In this document: piece by piece, positions 23,080 through 33,899 of the stretch | How positions within the stretch are numbered: the first letter of the stretch is position 1 | How the letters are laid out: each line of letters opens with the position of its first letter | Assembly (NCBI GenBank): GCA_007922195.1 | Contig: ML682007.1 | Location: 17,406,487-17,470,486 of the forward strand | Length of the DNA: 64,000 nt | Direction of reading: 5' to 3' | Source: Podocnemis expansa | Taxonomy: Eukaryota > Chordata > Testudines > Podocnemididae | The notes under the pieces: generated by a model | What the model was told of the DNA's origin: nothing | The model's input: the letters and a program-made list of their open reading frames with translations, nothing else | Database searches by the model: none | Position numbers and translations under genes: made by a program

Positions 23080-26000
23080 TTTTTCATTTCCTGTGCTGGG
23101 TTCTAGGGGTATGTTTCCATAGCTGTATGTCATGGATGTATTTTGTCCCTTGTATCAATGTGACCAGCTATTTGATTTCACATGAACGGTTTGGAGAATT
23201 AGATGCAAGTTGTGGCATGCTTTTTTTTCTCTCCTGTAAATTTCAACTTCAATAAACCTCTTGCTCCTGCATCTTGCATTGCAATGCCCCCATAGCTTTT
23301 CCATGGCCAATTCCATTGAGTCTGGGTAGGCTTCAGTACCACCTCCAGGGACAAGTCCACCTTAAGCCAACTTTTTGGTCAGTTTTGAAGGCAGAGCCAG
23401 TCTTGGGCAGGAACCTTCTTGCTTTCTTTGGCAAGAGCTGACAATGAAGAGGAGACTGACCCAGCATGCCTATCTTTTCTAGTTCTCTGCCACAGTGCAG
23501 AGCTCAATGGAATGGGCTTCCTTCCTGCATAAACCCTGTGATCCATTGAATCAGTTGGCTGTAGTGGGACTGAAATATGCATATAGTTTCTCTGGAGTCT
23601 AATTGGAAGAGACAGCAGTCTGGGAGGCTCCAAATGCACTCATAGTTAACAGCTACACAAATGCCCTTTAATATCCTGTATATCATTTTGATTAACAGCT
23701 GGAAGACATTAAGTGTTATACCAGTCATGTCTCACATCGACTAAGCACAAAGGCAACAACAAAGCAAAAAATCTATTGCTCATTTCTAAACCCCTTTGGG
23801 AGGGTGCGGGGGGTCAGTTTTAAACTTTTCTGAACTTGGAAAAAGTGACGTGAAAAGGATATTATCAAAGTAGCTTTCTCAATTTTGAAGTCCTATATTT
23901 CTCCCACTGTTCATAATGATCTTGAGAAAGATTCAGACTGAGAATGAAAACTTCTCACCCAAAGGTTTCTTCCATTGGTCTGTTATTGTAGCTATGGTAG
24001 GGGAAACAGATTGCATACAGTTTTGTTATTGTGGAACTCTGTGAATGCAGGGCTATTTATACTGGGATTTTTTTCCCCCCTTAGGAGTGAAAGTTGGGAT
24101 GCTGTGCTTTGGAGACACATGAGTTTTGCTGATACAATATCAGGGGAAACAAGGATTATTTTTCAGGCCTCATCAGTGTTCTTCTACATAAACAAGATCC
24201 ACTATATCTTTAGAACATCCCAGATTTAAACTTGAATATTGGCATGGGATAATAATGCCTATTGAAGTATCTCTCATTGATATTTGGACAAAATATGGAT
24301 ACTGGCAGCAGATAATAAAATATATTAATGGACATTAGAAATACAGTTACTCTTTATTCTATGCCTCACTAAATTAGGTCGTTTTCTTTCCGTTTGCTCA
24401 GCTGCTGTAGTGGGTAAATTGCTGAAAACAGACAAGACTATAAAAGAGAGTTATACCTGGCATAAACAGTTCCAGTTCTCTCCAAGAAATAAATACAGTA
24501 GAAGAGCATTAAAATAATAGCTCAGACTACAGTCCAGTGAAGCAACTATTCAGAGTTTATACTGTAATTTGGAAAGCCAACAAGTGACTACAATAAACCA
24601 CCATCAAGGTTATAAATTCAAAAGCAAAACGAAACACCACACACAATGATGTGCACTATTGAGACATATATGGCCAGATCCTCCACTGGTACATGGCCCA
24701 TTATGCCTGTGAGGTGCCAGTATCTTTAGCTATGGTGAGGGAGATAAACAGATATGGAATATAAGGTGGCATAGAAGTTTATCAGCATGAAACTGGAACA
24801 GCTGTATTATTCAGTACTGAACAAAAGTGAGTTATTCCAACAGAGGCTGATAATACCTTTATACCACTATACTCCATGCTGTATCCTGGATATGTTGCCT
24901 ACGTTACTGAAAAACAAAATTTGAAAAAGGTTTGAGAGAGTTAAAAATATTCTCAGTACTCTTTATTTTTATCCCTGTCTCTGTAACATCAGGTTTCTTA
25001 GTTACCATGAACACTGACACACAGGGCTCAGAGGGAGCCACTGAAAGTACTAACAAAGATCTAAAAATAACTCTAGTCTAAGAACATCTTGACTGAAATG
25101 CTGTCCACACTGAAGTCAATAGGAGTACTGTCATCAAGTTTAATGGGGCCAGGACTTTACCCCCTGACAATGGACCATGATTTTTGACCCTTCCAGGGTA
25201 AAAACCCAACAGTGTGTGTTCCACCAGGAAGCTCAGAATATTTTCTTTCCCATGGGATAGAAAGGCTGGGCCTGATTTCAGAAAGAGCTCAGCTCCCATT
25301 TAGAACCTGGCCCCACTAGTGGATGCTGAGCAATTTTGAAAGTCTGGCCCACCATTTCCAGACCTAGTGGGGCTGTAAGATCACCAGCTTTGATGCCAAG
25401 AGGATTTACCTCTATTGCAAAAGTTCCTTTGGTGCATGACTAAATCTTGCCCATCCAAGTTCTCTTTGCAGCCTTCCTCAAGAAGGTAAATCAGTCAGAT
25501 CTGGCCTGTAAATTGCATTGTACTGAGAGTGTCATGAGCATTCTTCCCAAACTAGCTGCAGAGAAACCCTATAGCTTTACCTGCTTGTCTCAGGAAATCT
25601 AATGTGCTAGTTCCACATGAAGCAGGAGACAGCAAAGAGCTGACCTGAATAGCTTGTCTTTCCACCCCAAACAAGAAAAACTCCTAGAAATTGCCAGACC
25701 AAATTAAAATTGTAAAATGAGAACACAAGACCGCCTAACTGAATGTATCATGGGTGTTGTCTCTCCAAACTGGGCACAAGAGCTTCCTTTCTTTTTATAC
25801 TTTTTTCTTTTTCACTAGTCACCACTCACCCCTAACTTTCCATTACAGCAATCTCAGGATAGGATTATTTTGGAGAAATGAGATAGCTTTGGTGTACCCT
25901 GCGTTAAGGGGATCACACACTAACATCCTCTTATTTTTGAACAGAGCTATTCATCAGCAGGTGCCCACAGACATTTGGGGTTATATAGTAGCTGGTCCTT

Positions 26001-26410
26001 TTTATAGTACAGACACCATTAAACTGGTAATTAATCCAGTAATGCCTATATTTCTCCTGTTATCTCACAGTAACATGCTGCCTGAGCAGGACACAGTTAA
26101 CGTACCTCACCATTCATCGCCTTTATAGCAGCCACAAAAGCTGCAGTGAACATCGCTAAGTCTCCTTCCAACAAAATCAGGATTTAAACCAGGGATGAAG
26201 TTTTAAGTGGTACAAGAAAAAGAAATGACCTTTTTACTACAAAGATGGGCTCTGTAACTCCTCTTTGTGTGAGTGGTAGTCCCAGAAACATAGATTCTTT
26301 GGAGGAGCACCACTGTCTCAATGAGAGCATAACTTCCATTTCGCTCCCCTCCCTTCTTTTACCTGAAGATGGTGGCAGGGTTGGGACTCCAGGACTGCTA
26401 GCCAACTAGA
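23080..26410. other. Non-coding; remnants of fold-back repeats
   Basis: Short pieces at 24670-24715 ('ggccagatcctccactggta') and 25265-25350 ('ggcctgatttcagaaagagc' to 'attttgaaagtctggcc') look like the small ancient hairpin repeats. No exon was recognised. Confidence 0.4.
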
Positions 26411-26414
26411 TGGA

Positions 26415-26450
26415 CCAAACAAACAAGGAGTCCTGTGGCACTTAACGGAT
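26415..26450 (-). repeat. Short Penelope-like end fragment
   Basis: It reads 'ccaaacaaacaaggagtcct' followed by 'gtggcacttaacgg', the same block as in the longer copies. Only about 36 bp remain. Confidence 0.5.
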
Positions 26451-26454
26451 CTAC

Positions 26455-27300
26455 AAAAATTCTCTTTGATTGGACAGATGGAAAGCTGCTAATAAAAAAA
26501 CCACTTACAAGTGAGGCCTTTGCACAGAGCATATTATGTCCCAGATCTGTAGCTGGTATAAACTGACATAGCTCCAGCTGGCCTTATGCAAGTTAAGAAG
26601 TATGCTCCGTTTCCAGATAAGGCGATCAGCAGCTCTCAGGATCATTTGGCCTAAAGATGAAAGGGCTTTGTTTTCTCTACAGATTCCAATCTTTTTCCTC
26701 ATATACATATCTCTGAAGGAATCTGCAACTGGATGGAGTTTCTATTTGCTTTTGAAACCTGTTATTTGCCTGGAGCTCCTTGTGTTATTACAAAATACCA
26801 ATACAGAAAAAGAAAATAAAAATCAGAGCTTAGAAACCAATAGAAACCAGAGTGGGAATGGCTTCTGCCAAGGCAAATGAACATATGCTGTAAACAAAAG
26901 AAAAGACTGCTTCTTCTCAGTTATGATGCTCTTCTTTCTAGTGGAAGCTGAATGTAATGGTTTTCAAACAAAACAGTCCAGAGCTGAGAATTCAAACCAA
27001 GATTTGAGATTACGTGCTAGCACTCTGCAGGCTTCATAGACAATATCATAAAAATAAGACAGATCTTCTACCTGCAATGAGAGAGACTGTGCACTTGCCT
27101 TTCTCCTAAATGCGTTGCAAATGGCAAGGTTCATGAAGTTCATATTGGCACATTGCTGAGAGCATCCTGCAGCCCCCTGAAAGAAAGCAGTGCTGTGTCA
27201 GAGGGTCACCTTTTACTTCTCACCCAACTCTTTTTTCATCATACCATAATAAAACATGTGGCAAAGACTGTCTCACTTATTTTCCTCCCATTATATAGGT
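26455..27300. other. Non-coding, no feature recognised
   Basis: AT-rich. The open frame at 26602-26880 has no domain or splice context. Confidence 0.45.
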
Positions 27301-27307
27301 TCTCCAC

Positions 27308-27405
27308 CTTCAAGCATCTGATGAAGTGGGATTTTCTCCCATGAAAGCTCATAAGATAATTAAATTTGTTAGTCTTTAAAAGTACCTAGAGACTCCTTGT
27401 TTTTC
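27308..27405 (+). mobile_element. Penelope-like terminal repeat with hammerhead-like core
   Basis: CTGATGA at 27318-27324, an extra A, a hairpin GTGGG...CCCAT, then GAAA at 27343-27346 and GCTCATAAG. The usual 'aaatttgttagtctttaaaa' and 'gactccttgttttt' end follows. This is the best preserved core in the family in this window. Confidence 0.7.
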
Positions 27406-27958
27406 TCTCACTGAAGTTACTGTGCTAGCTTTTGCGTCACAGAGCATGTATATCCCTGACACAACATGTCACACAGATAATCATGAATTCCCATCCAGCA
27501 CTTTAACAACATAAACAAACTTTCCCCCATCCTTCCATCCAATTATATCCTGCAAAATGTTCTCTCTGCAACTAATTAGGTGTTTTCATTTAGGTCCTAT
27601 ACGAATCATTCTAGATAATTCTCGCTAGTGAAAGTACAAGCAATACCCCTGAACAAAAATCCAGCATAAAAGGGGACCCCTGCTACAATAATGATAGAGT
27701 TGAAGATTCTGTTTTTGCCTTCTGGTTTTAAATGCACAACAGACAACAAACTGAGCTCTTTTTAATGCATTACTAAGTACATGCTGCATGACCTATCTTT
27801 ATTCATTACATTTTATAAAGGAGAGGGAAAGGTGCAACTGACATCAAATAATCAAAAATTTGCCAGTTAAATATCAACGCTCTTGTCCAATCAAGTTCTC
27901 CGATTGGAGAAACTCTGCAAAACCTCACAAGTATTTTAGGGAAGACTCCATTCACACT

Positions 27959-28100
27959 AGTTCCAAAGGGGCAGCCGTGTTAGTTTAGTTCAGCAAAAAA
28001 AGCAAAGAGTCCTGTGTCATTTAAAGACTAACAGATTTATCACACAATAAATAAATCTGTTAGTCTTTAAGTGCCATAGGACTCCTTGTTTTATTTTTTT
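27959..28100. mobile_element. 142-bp Penelope-derived mini-element with 9-bp target duplication
   Basis: Perfect 9-bp direct repeats ATTCACACT flank it at 27950-27958 and 28101-28109. The left end is AGTTCCAAAGGGGCAGCCGT. Two inverted half-arms meet near 28047 ('gactaacagatttat' against 'ataaatctgttagtc'), and the element ends in a T-rich 'ccttgttttatttttt'. All coding and core sequence is gone. Confidence 0.75.
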
Positions 28101-28104
28101 ATTC

Positions 28105-28424
28105 ACACTGATGGGTTTGATAAATCTGTTAACCAGCATTCCCTGGCAATACAGCAATCTGAAGCCATCATCTTCATTGGTCACACTCAAGCTACCACAG
28201 TTTCTTCCCATCACTAATTCATGTTATTGAGTCATGAATTCACACAGGGTTTGAGAGATCAAACAAAAAACCCATTTTTGAACAGTGATGAAGGTAGCAT
28301 AACCCCACCACCAGCTTTTGTCAGGGGCTGAAAATGTTAGGTTCAATTATCAAGGGAATCCAACTAAACTCCAGTTTTAGTCCCACCCAGAAACTTGGGA
28401 AAACTAACTAACTTCTTTGACACA
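28105..28424. other. Non-coding, no feature recognised
   Basis: Nothing recognised. Confidence 0.5.
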
Positions 28425-28429
28425 CACAG

Positions 28430-29182
28430 TTGATAGGTAATACTTCCCCCTCACAAGCACTGAGTCCAAAACAAGTAACTTTATTATGTGAGGGAGCGGG
28501 CACAGCATAAACTTGGGAAGGCCAGCAATTAATAAACCAACACTATCAATTAGAAAAGATTCCCACTTTACAACAGTCTTCACTCCTCCCCACATGGTTA
28601 TGAGTTGCTACTAAGACAACACATTCTTACATTAGCCACTTTCCTCCACCCCCGGCTCCCTACTCACAGTTCGTTGGCAGGGCCCAAAATTCAGGAAGGT
28701 CCAGCTCAGCTCCCTGTGTGGGATACTGATTCCTCTAGCTCTATCACCTGACCCAGCTCAAGTGATTTCAGTGGGCAGGAAGGCCTCAAGTTAGGCAGCT
28801 ATTGGGGCTTCAGTCTCAACCCAAACTACTTCAGCTTGAAGCTGGCTCTTTGTTGACTATTACCTCAGCTCTGTCCACTTCCCCTCTCCCTAAGTCTTCA
28901 GAGAGAAATGAATGGCCATCTGACCCGTAGCAGCCTCCTTGCCTCCAAAGAGAGCTTGCCCATGATGGCCAACAGCCACTTAACACCTTTTCCCTCTTTT
29001 CTAGTTTTGACTGGGAAATCTAAGTCGAATTGCAGGTTGCCTCAGAGTGACCCCCTTGCCTCAGGCCCACAGGCTGCAGGTCTTTCAATCCTTTTATTAT
29101 CCAACTGAGGTAATAATGTTTCACTAATCTCCAACTTAAAAGCTTAACTGAATTGTCACCAAAATGCCCAGCCCTGTCACAT
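28430..29182 (-). mobile_element. Solo LTR of an endogenous retrovirus-like element
   Basis: Read on the minus strand it starts TGTGACAGGGCTGGG (29181 downward) and ends CCTATCA (28431). An AATAAAG signal lies near the end, at about 28479-28485, where an R/U5 boundary is expected. CACAG occurs at both outer edges (28425-28429 and 29183-29187), one base outside the TG...CA termini, and may be a 5-bp target duplication. No primer-binding site or internal genes adjoin it, hence 'solo'. The family is not identified. Confidence 0.5.
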
Positions 29183-29365
29183 CACAGAAATGCAAAATAG
29201 GCAATGACATGGTGACTTCTTCCCCAACCTCTCAGAGACTCTGTCCATCTGGCTTAAACAGCACTGTGAACTTGAGGTTCTTCTCCTTACGTACCAACAG
29301 GTGTTACCAGGATCTCCTGACAGGGCTCCAAGCCAGAAGGGTTATGCAGCAAAGTGGCTGATGTA

Positions 29366-29402
29366 TGGACTCAGTGCTTGTGAGGGGGAAGTGTTACCTA
29401 TC
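29366..29402 (+). repeat. Inverted copy of the LTR terminal segment
   Basis: 37 bases match the complement of 28432-28468 with a single mismatch ('ggactcagtgcttgtgaggg' onward). It lies about 185 bp beyond the other edge of the LTR. Confidence 0.85.
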
Positions 29403-29595
29403 GAGTGTTTGTAGAAGTAAGTTAGCACTGAACGGTAACCAAAATAGCACCACAAAATATAAAGCACAACAGGTTTTGAAATATTAAAAATAGAAAGCAG
29501 CCCGATAGGACTGCACAGCATGTGTCAGCTGAGTCCTTTTCATTGTACAACTGTTAATAGTCAGTATGTTGTATTTATTCCTGACTAAGAACTAC

Positions 29596-29622
29596 CACAC
29601 ACACACACACACACACACACAC
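29596..29622. repeat. (CA)n microsatellite
   Basis: About 13 uninterrupted CA units. Confidence 0.98.
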
Positions 29623-29624
29623 TT

Positions 29625-30220
29625 ACTTCCACAATCAAAACACTGTTGCCCACCCAGGCTTTACAGAGAAGTAGTGGCAGCATTTCTGGCTTTGTGGAGA
29701 TAAAGGTTTGTATGTTATTATTTCTAAATAGGCTCAGTAAAGAGATCATTTGTTTTGTTGAACTGGAAGAGTAAATAGGTTCTGCTTGTTTTGTAATCTC
29801 TCACTCTCTCCCTTCCTCCCCCCCACCTACCCAATCCCACCCTCTTTGTCTCAAGTCATTTTTTAGTAGTCATCTTTCAGCAGTTTTATTGTATGCAGCA
29901 GAATGCAGGCAGCTTCAAATACCTCTAGGTAAGGATTTTGTCACTCATATTATCCAAGTAATCTTTCTTTTTGACCTAAAATGACCTGTGTGCCAATTAT
30001 TTCATTTCATCTTTACACAGGTGTACTTAATGGCTCAGGGTTTTTTTGTTTGGTAAAACAAACAAACTACCCCTTTGGATCTTTGCCGGTTTGGTTTAGG
30101 TTTTTGGATTGGTCTTTCTTTTGAGGGGAAGCAGGGGGCCAGGATGACAGAAATATGGATTAATATGGGCAATGTAAGACTTCAGATTCTTAGCACTTCA
30201 TACTATATAGTCCTTATAGA
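29625..30220. other. Non-coding, no feature recognised
   Basis: Pyrimidine-rich around 29795-29850. Nothing else seen. Confidence 0.5.
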
Positions 30221-30226
30221 AAGTTA

Positions 30227-30591
30227 GGCTACGTCTACACTAGAAAAAGTTAGGTCAAATTTGTTAATTAATTCAAACTAAACTCAACCTTATTAAGTCA
30301 AATTAACAAAGTGGACTAAGTAAACTTAGTCCACTTTGTTAATTTGACCTAACTGTCCTTAATTTGAATTTAATAAAGTTGAATTAAGGGTTAATCCATG
30401 TCTACACCATCCTCAGTTTGAACTAAGGAGTTGAATTAAGGCTTAGTTTGAACTAACAGGCAGTTTTTATTAATTCAAACTAAGCTTTCATTAAGTTGAA
30501 TTAAGGAATTTCTTAATTTGACTTAATGAAAGTCCAGTGTAGACAAGGACTAATTTAGTTCAAATTAAGCCTCCTTAATGAAGACATAGCC
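30227..30591. mobile_element. Fold-back MITE, Harbinger-like, 365 bp
   Basis: The termini GGCTACGTCTACAC and (inverted right end) GGCTATGTCTTC are flanked by TTA on both sides (30224-30226; 30592-30594). A TTA/TAA 3-bp duplication is typical of PIF/Harbinger transposons. Inside, 30297-30348 is a perfect hairpin of two 25-base arms with a 2-base loop. Further AATT-rich inverted segments (for example 'gaattaaggcttagtttgaa') fill the rest. It has no coding capacity. Confidence 0.85.
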
Positions 30592-30599
30592 TTAGAGCT

Positions 30600-31430
30600 G
30601 AGGGGAGCAGAGAAGGGCGTTCTGTTAGATTAGACAGATCATGCAGGATTATTCCTCAGAATCCCTCTCTCCCACACACAGCCCCATCTCAGTTCACTGT
30701 GTCCCCTGGAGTTCAAGGGATATTTCTCTTTAGATGGCTGTTGCCTTGTTCTATGTACTACATGGTGGAAGGCAGGTTTAGTAAATCCTCCAAACACTGA
30801 GCTCTGGACCTTGGAGGGATCACAAGAAATATCTATTATTAAAGAAGGAATCTTTACTAGGGCTAGGAACATATGAGTAATATTACCCCAGAAACAGAGG
30901 TTGAGTGGGTATTGAATAATTCCTCACTAAACATCTAGACAGCATGTCCATTAAGAAAGTACAGAGTGTCCTTGTACTTAAGGAATGTCCACCTCTTTCT
31001 ACAGAGGGGAAGCGTAAACCTTGGTATCTGCCTCTAGAGTCATGGGTCTCCCTGCTGTCTTCCAGCCTGCCATCTGCGTTGGGGGCCTACATCCTCCACT
31101 ATGCAGTAACAAATCAGAAACCCCCACCTGGCTGGTCCAGTATGTTTGTGCAGCAAACAGGTTACTATTCTATCCTGCTGCTCACTACCCTCCCGTCTGT
31201 GTGTCATTTCCCCTTTTGAAGCAGTCCCACAGAAGTGAACAGGGAAACAAAACTATTAGTTTGTATGAAAGTTATAATACCAACCTACTCAAATAAAAAA
31301 TAATCTCATCACTCTACTTTTCTGAGCCACCCTACAGAACTCTGAAGGAGATAAAATTTTCATTTATCTTCTACAGGATGGCCTAAAATGTCTGTAGAAA
31401 AGTTATTAGGTTTTTTTTTTTTTTGCTTTA
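30600..31430. other. Non-coding, no feature recognised
   Basis: Open frames at 30944-31296 overlap in two registers and show no domain. A T14-like run lies at about 31411-31424. Confidence 0.45.
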
Positions 31431-31442
31431 TATATTCTATAG

Positions 31443-31612
31443 CAGTCATTTTCAAACTTTGTTCTTGGGATCCAGTTGAAAAAAAAATCATTTACACCCA
31501 TGACACAGCAATTACATCTCTGAGCAATGTATTCCAGTCTTTTGGCAGCAGCAGCAGCAGGGGACACCACGACCTAGTACTGGGTCGCAACGCATGGTTT
31601 GAAAAAACCCTG
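31443..31612. mobile_element. Non-autonomous hAT element, 170 bp, with CAG run
   Basis: The ends are CAGTCATTTTCAAAC and (inverted right end) CAGGGTTTTTTCAAACC. The 8-bp flanks TTCTATAG (31435-31442) and TTCTCTAG (31613-31620) differ at one base. Inside is a short (CAG)5 tract at about 31545-31559 and a 'actgggtcgcaacgcatgg' block typical of this hAT family. Confidence 0.8.
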
Positions 31613-31779
31613 TTCTCTAGGACTTCCCTATGCAAATATGCCACATTGTGCCCCTGCTGGCTAGGAGATAATCTGCCCCTCCTATAATGTCCTGTGTGCC
31701 AATTATTTCATTTCACGTCAAGGTGACATTCAATGATACACTACAAGTCTCACTACATTACATTTTCTGGTCTTTTTTT

Positions 31780-31965
31780 CCATCTTCATAATGCTTTATA
31801 CGTTTATTAACCATCCTTGCAAATCCTGTGAGGAGGAGAGAAGAGTTACCTCACATAGGGAAAGTGAGATAAAAAAGAAGGTAGCATGGTAATTCAGTGT
31901 CATACCAAGGATTAGAACTCATTTGTGCCTGGAGACTGTCTTAAAGTCAGGACACCATCTTGCTA
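31780..31965. repeat. MIR-like SINE relic
   Basis: Blocks are 'cataatgctttatacgttta', 'cctgtgaggaggagag', 'agggaaagtgagat' and 'ggattagaactcatttgtgc'. It is diverged. Confidence 0.45.
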
Positions 31966-31969
31966 CCTA

Positions 31970-33895
31970 GCCATGGTTTGTTTTAAGGCTCACAACAGAA
32001 TTTTTACTACAGAAGAGGAAGGAAAAACAAGCCCTTGTAGCTGTATTTAGATTCTCTCTTGTTATTGTCAAGTGTGAGGGGTATGTATCTTACCATTAAT
32101 TGCTGTAGGACTGAGTGATGTTACATTGCTGAGGCTTGGCTCCAACACCAAACTGCATGTGCCATACATTCTTGCTGGTTAAAATATATTGTCAGGCAGT
32201 CACATGCCCAAACAAATCCCAACAACTCAAACCCAATTAGCAGGCTACTCCAACTCTTCTGGTCCCTTTCGTTAAAATTTACTTTAATAAGCAAAGGGAA
32301 ATTTGTTACAGCTAATTAATCTCTGTGGGTTTTTTTACTAGGTGGTTAATTAATCTCTGTGAATTTTACTGGGTGGAATACTTTGAAGGGGGGTGTGGAA
32401 TGTGGATGAACACCTAGGTAAAGTGTTTCAGGACACCACCGAACTTCCAAACTGATGCTTCAGTTCAGTTACTGAAAAGGCCTGATTCTCATTTTAGTTA
32501 CACTGTGTTTGTATGTTGCATTGACATCGACAGAGTATACTTCTGATTTACCATGTAGTGACATTGCTTTTAAGTCCAAGGTGTTTTAAGGAGAAGGTGG
32601 CAGAATATTGTCTCCCCAATTGAACAAAGAACTCACTAAAGCAAATAACTCCCTCACCACTCTTTTCTCTGATATATTCCGCCCACTGGCCTCTAGCTAC
32701 GGAGGTCTCTAGAAACAAGTACAGTTCCCCCATATGTAGAGGGACAAAGAGGGGTATTTGTGGAAGATGCTCCCTCAATCTGCAGCCTTATCTGGCTTCA
32801 CCCCACTCCATTGCTCTGCCAGCCATTATCTTGAGCAGAGCAGTGGGCTGTAGTCACCAAACCTGTCCATGACCATGTGATTCAGTCAACTATTTAGGAA
32901 AACCCTATATGGGAACATCACGCAGCCCAGGCTGTCAGTCTGGGAACTGGAGAACCACAGGATCTGTGTCCAGAAGCCTCAGTGAAGGAAACATCTTCTT
33001 ATGCATTGGGACCAAGTCCTAGCTCTAACACAAGAGACATGGAGGAGCTTCTGCACAGAGCTGCTTTAGCAGACAGTGAGCAGATCAAGAAGCAAGGCTC
33101 CTCCTTCCGTTCCCACAGAGAACTCTAGTACCCCGCCTGGCTGTTTGGGCTGGGCATTGATTTCCAGGATTCAGTCTTTTCTGACTAATTCTTGCTTTTA
33201 ATAAAAAATAATCTGAGCACCCAAATGCTTGGGGAGAGCACCTCAGCCATCCTCTGGTTCTTTTATACAGGGTAAAAAGGCTAAAGAAATGCCCAGAAGC
33301 CCTAGAAGTTCTGGTTCCAGCTGGGGAGGATTCACTCCAGGGACAGCCATAAAGCTGTTGTCGAAGCACTCCCCCTTTGAAGTCCTGGTAGGGGTGCTGG
33401 AAGGGCATATCAGGGCCTGGCTGTGACATACAGTGCCCCATGAACAGTCCTGGATAGGGAGGACACAAAGGGGACTTAAAGTCACCATAGCTTCCCTTCT
33501 TGCTGTAAGTGTTCTGGGCTTCACGTTTTAGAGGTACAGCACAGCACCTTCCACCCCAGATATCCTCTGACAGGCAGCAAACAGAGGGATAATGAGGCCA
33601 TTTCTACTCCTGCCATCCTGGCTCCTCCTGGCTGGTTCCTAAGTGCATTGGAAAGAACTTGTACATCTACAAAGGGAGAACTCCAGCATCCTCATGCATC
33701 ATTATCACCGGAGTGAGCTGCACTTTCAAACAGATTTGCCGGCACAAAGCCCAGCCTCACATGTTGTTTCCAAACTTGAATTGACAGGGTGTGTATACAT
33801 ATAGCACCATAGCTCAGCTGGTGGTATTCCTGCCTGTGGAGGAGAATAATAATAAAACAATACTTAGAACTTTTCTTCTTCAAAGCCTGTTAAGA
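31970..33895. other. Non-coding; short tandem duplication
   Basis: A tandem duplication of about 32 bp lies at 32313-32376 ('taattaatctctgtg' followed by 'ttactaggtgg' or 'ttactgggtgg'). The minus-strand open frame 33085-33468 has no recognisable domain and no splice context. Nothing else was found. Confidence 0.45.
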
Positions 33896-33899
33896 TGGC

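Noticed and set aside
25754..26128. 124-codon plus-strand open frame
   Set aside because: AT-rich, hydrophobic by composition, no domain and no exon context.
29596..29622. Regular short repeat, considered as CRISPR-like or satellite
   Set aside because: Plain CA dinucleotide microsatellite without spacers.
33085..33468. 127-codon minus-strand open frame
   Set aside because: No domain, no splice signals, and overlapping frames on both strands of similar length. Likely chance in a GC-richer patch.
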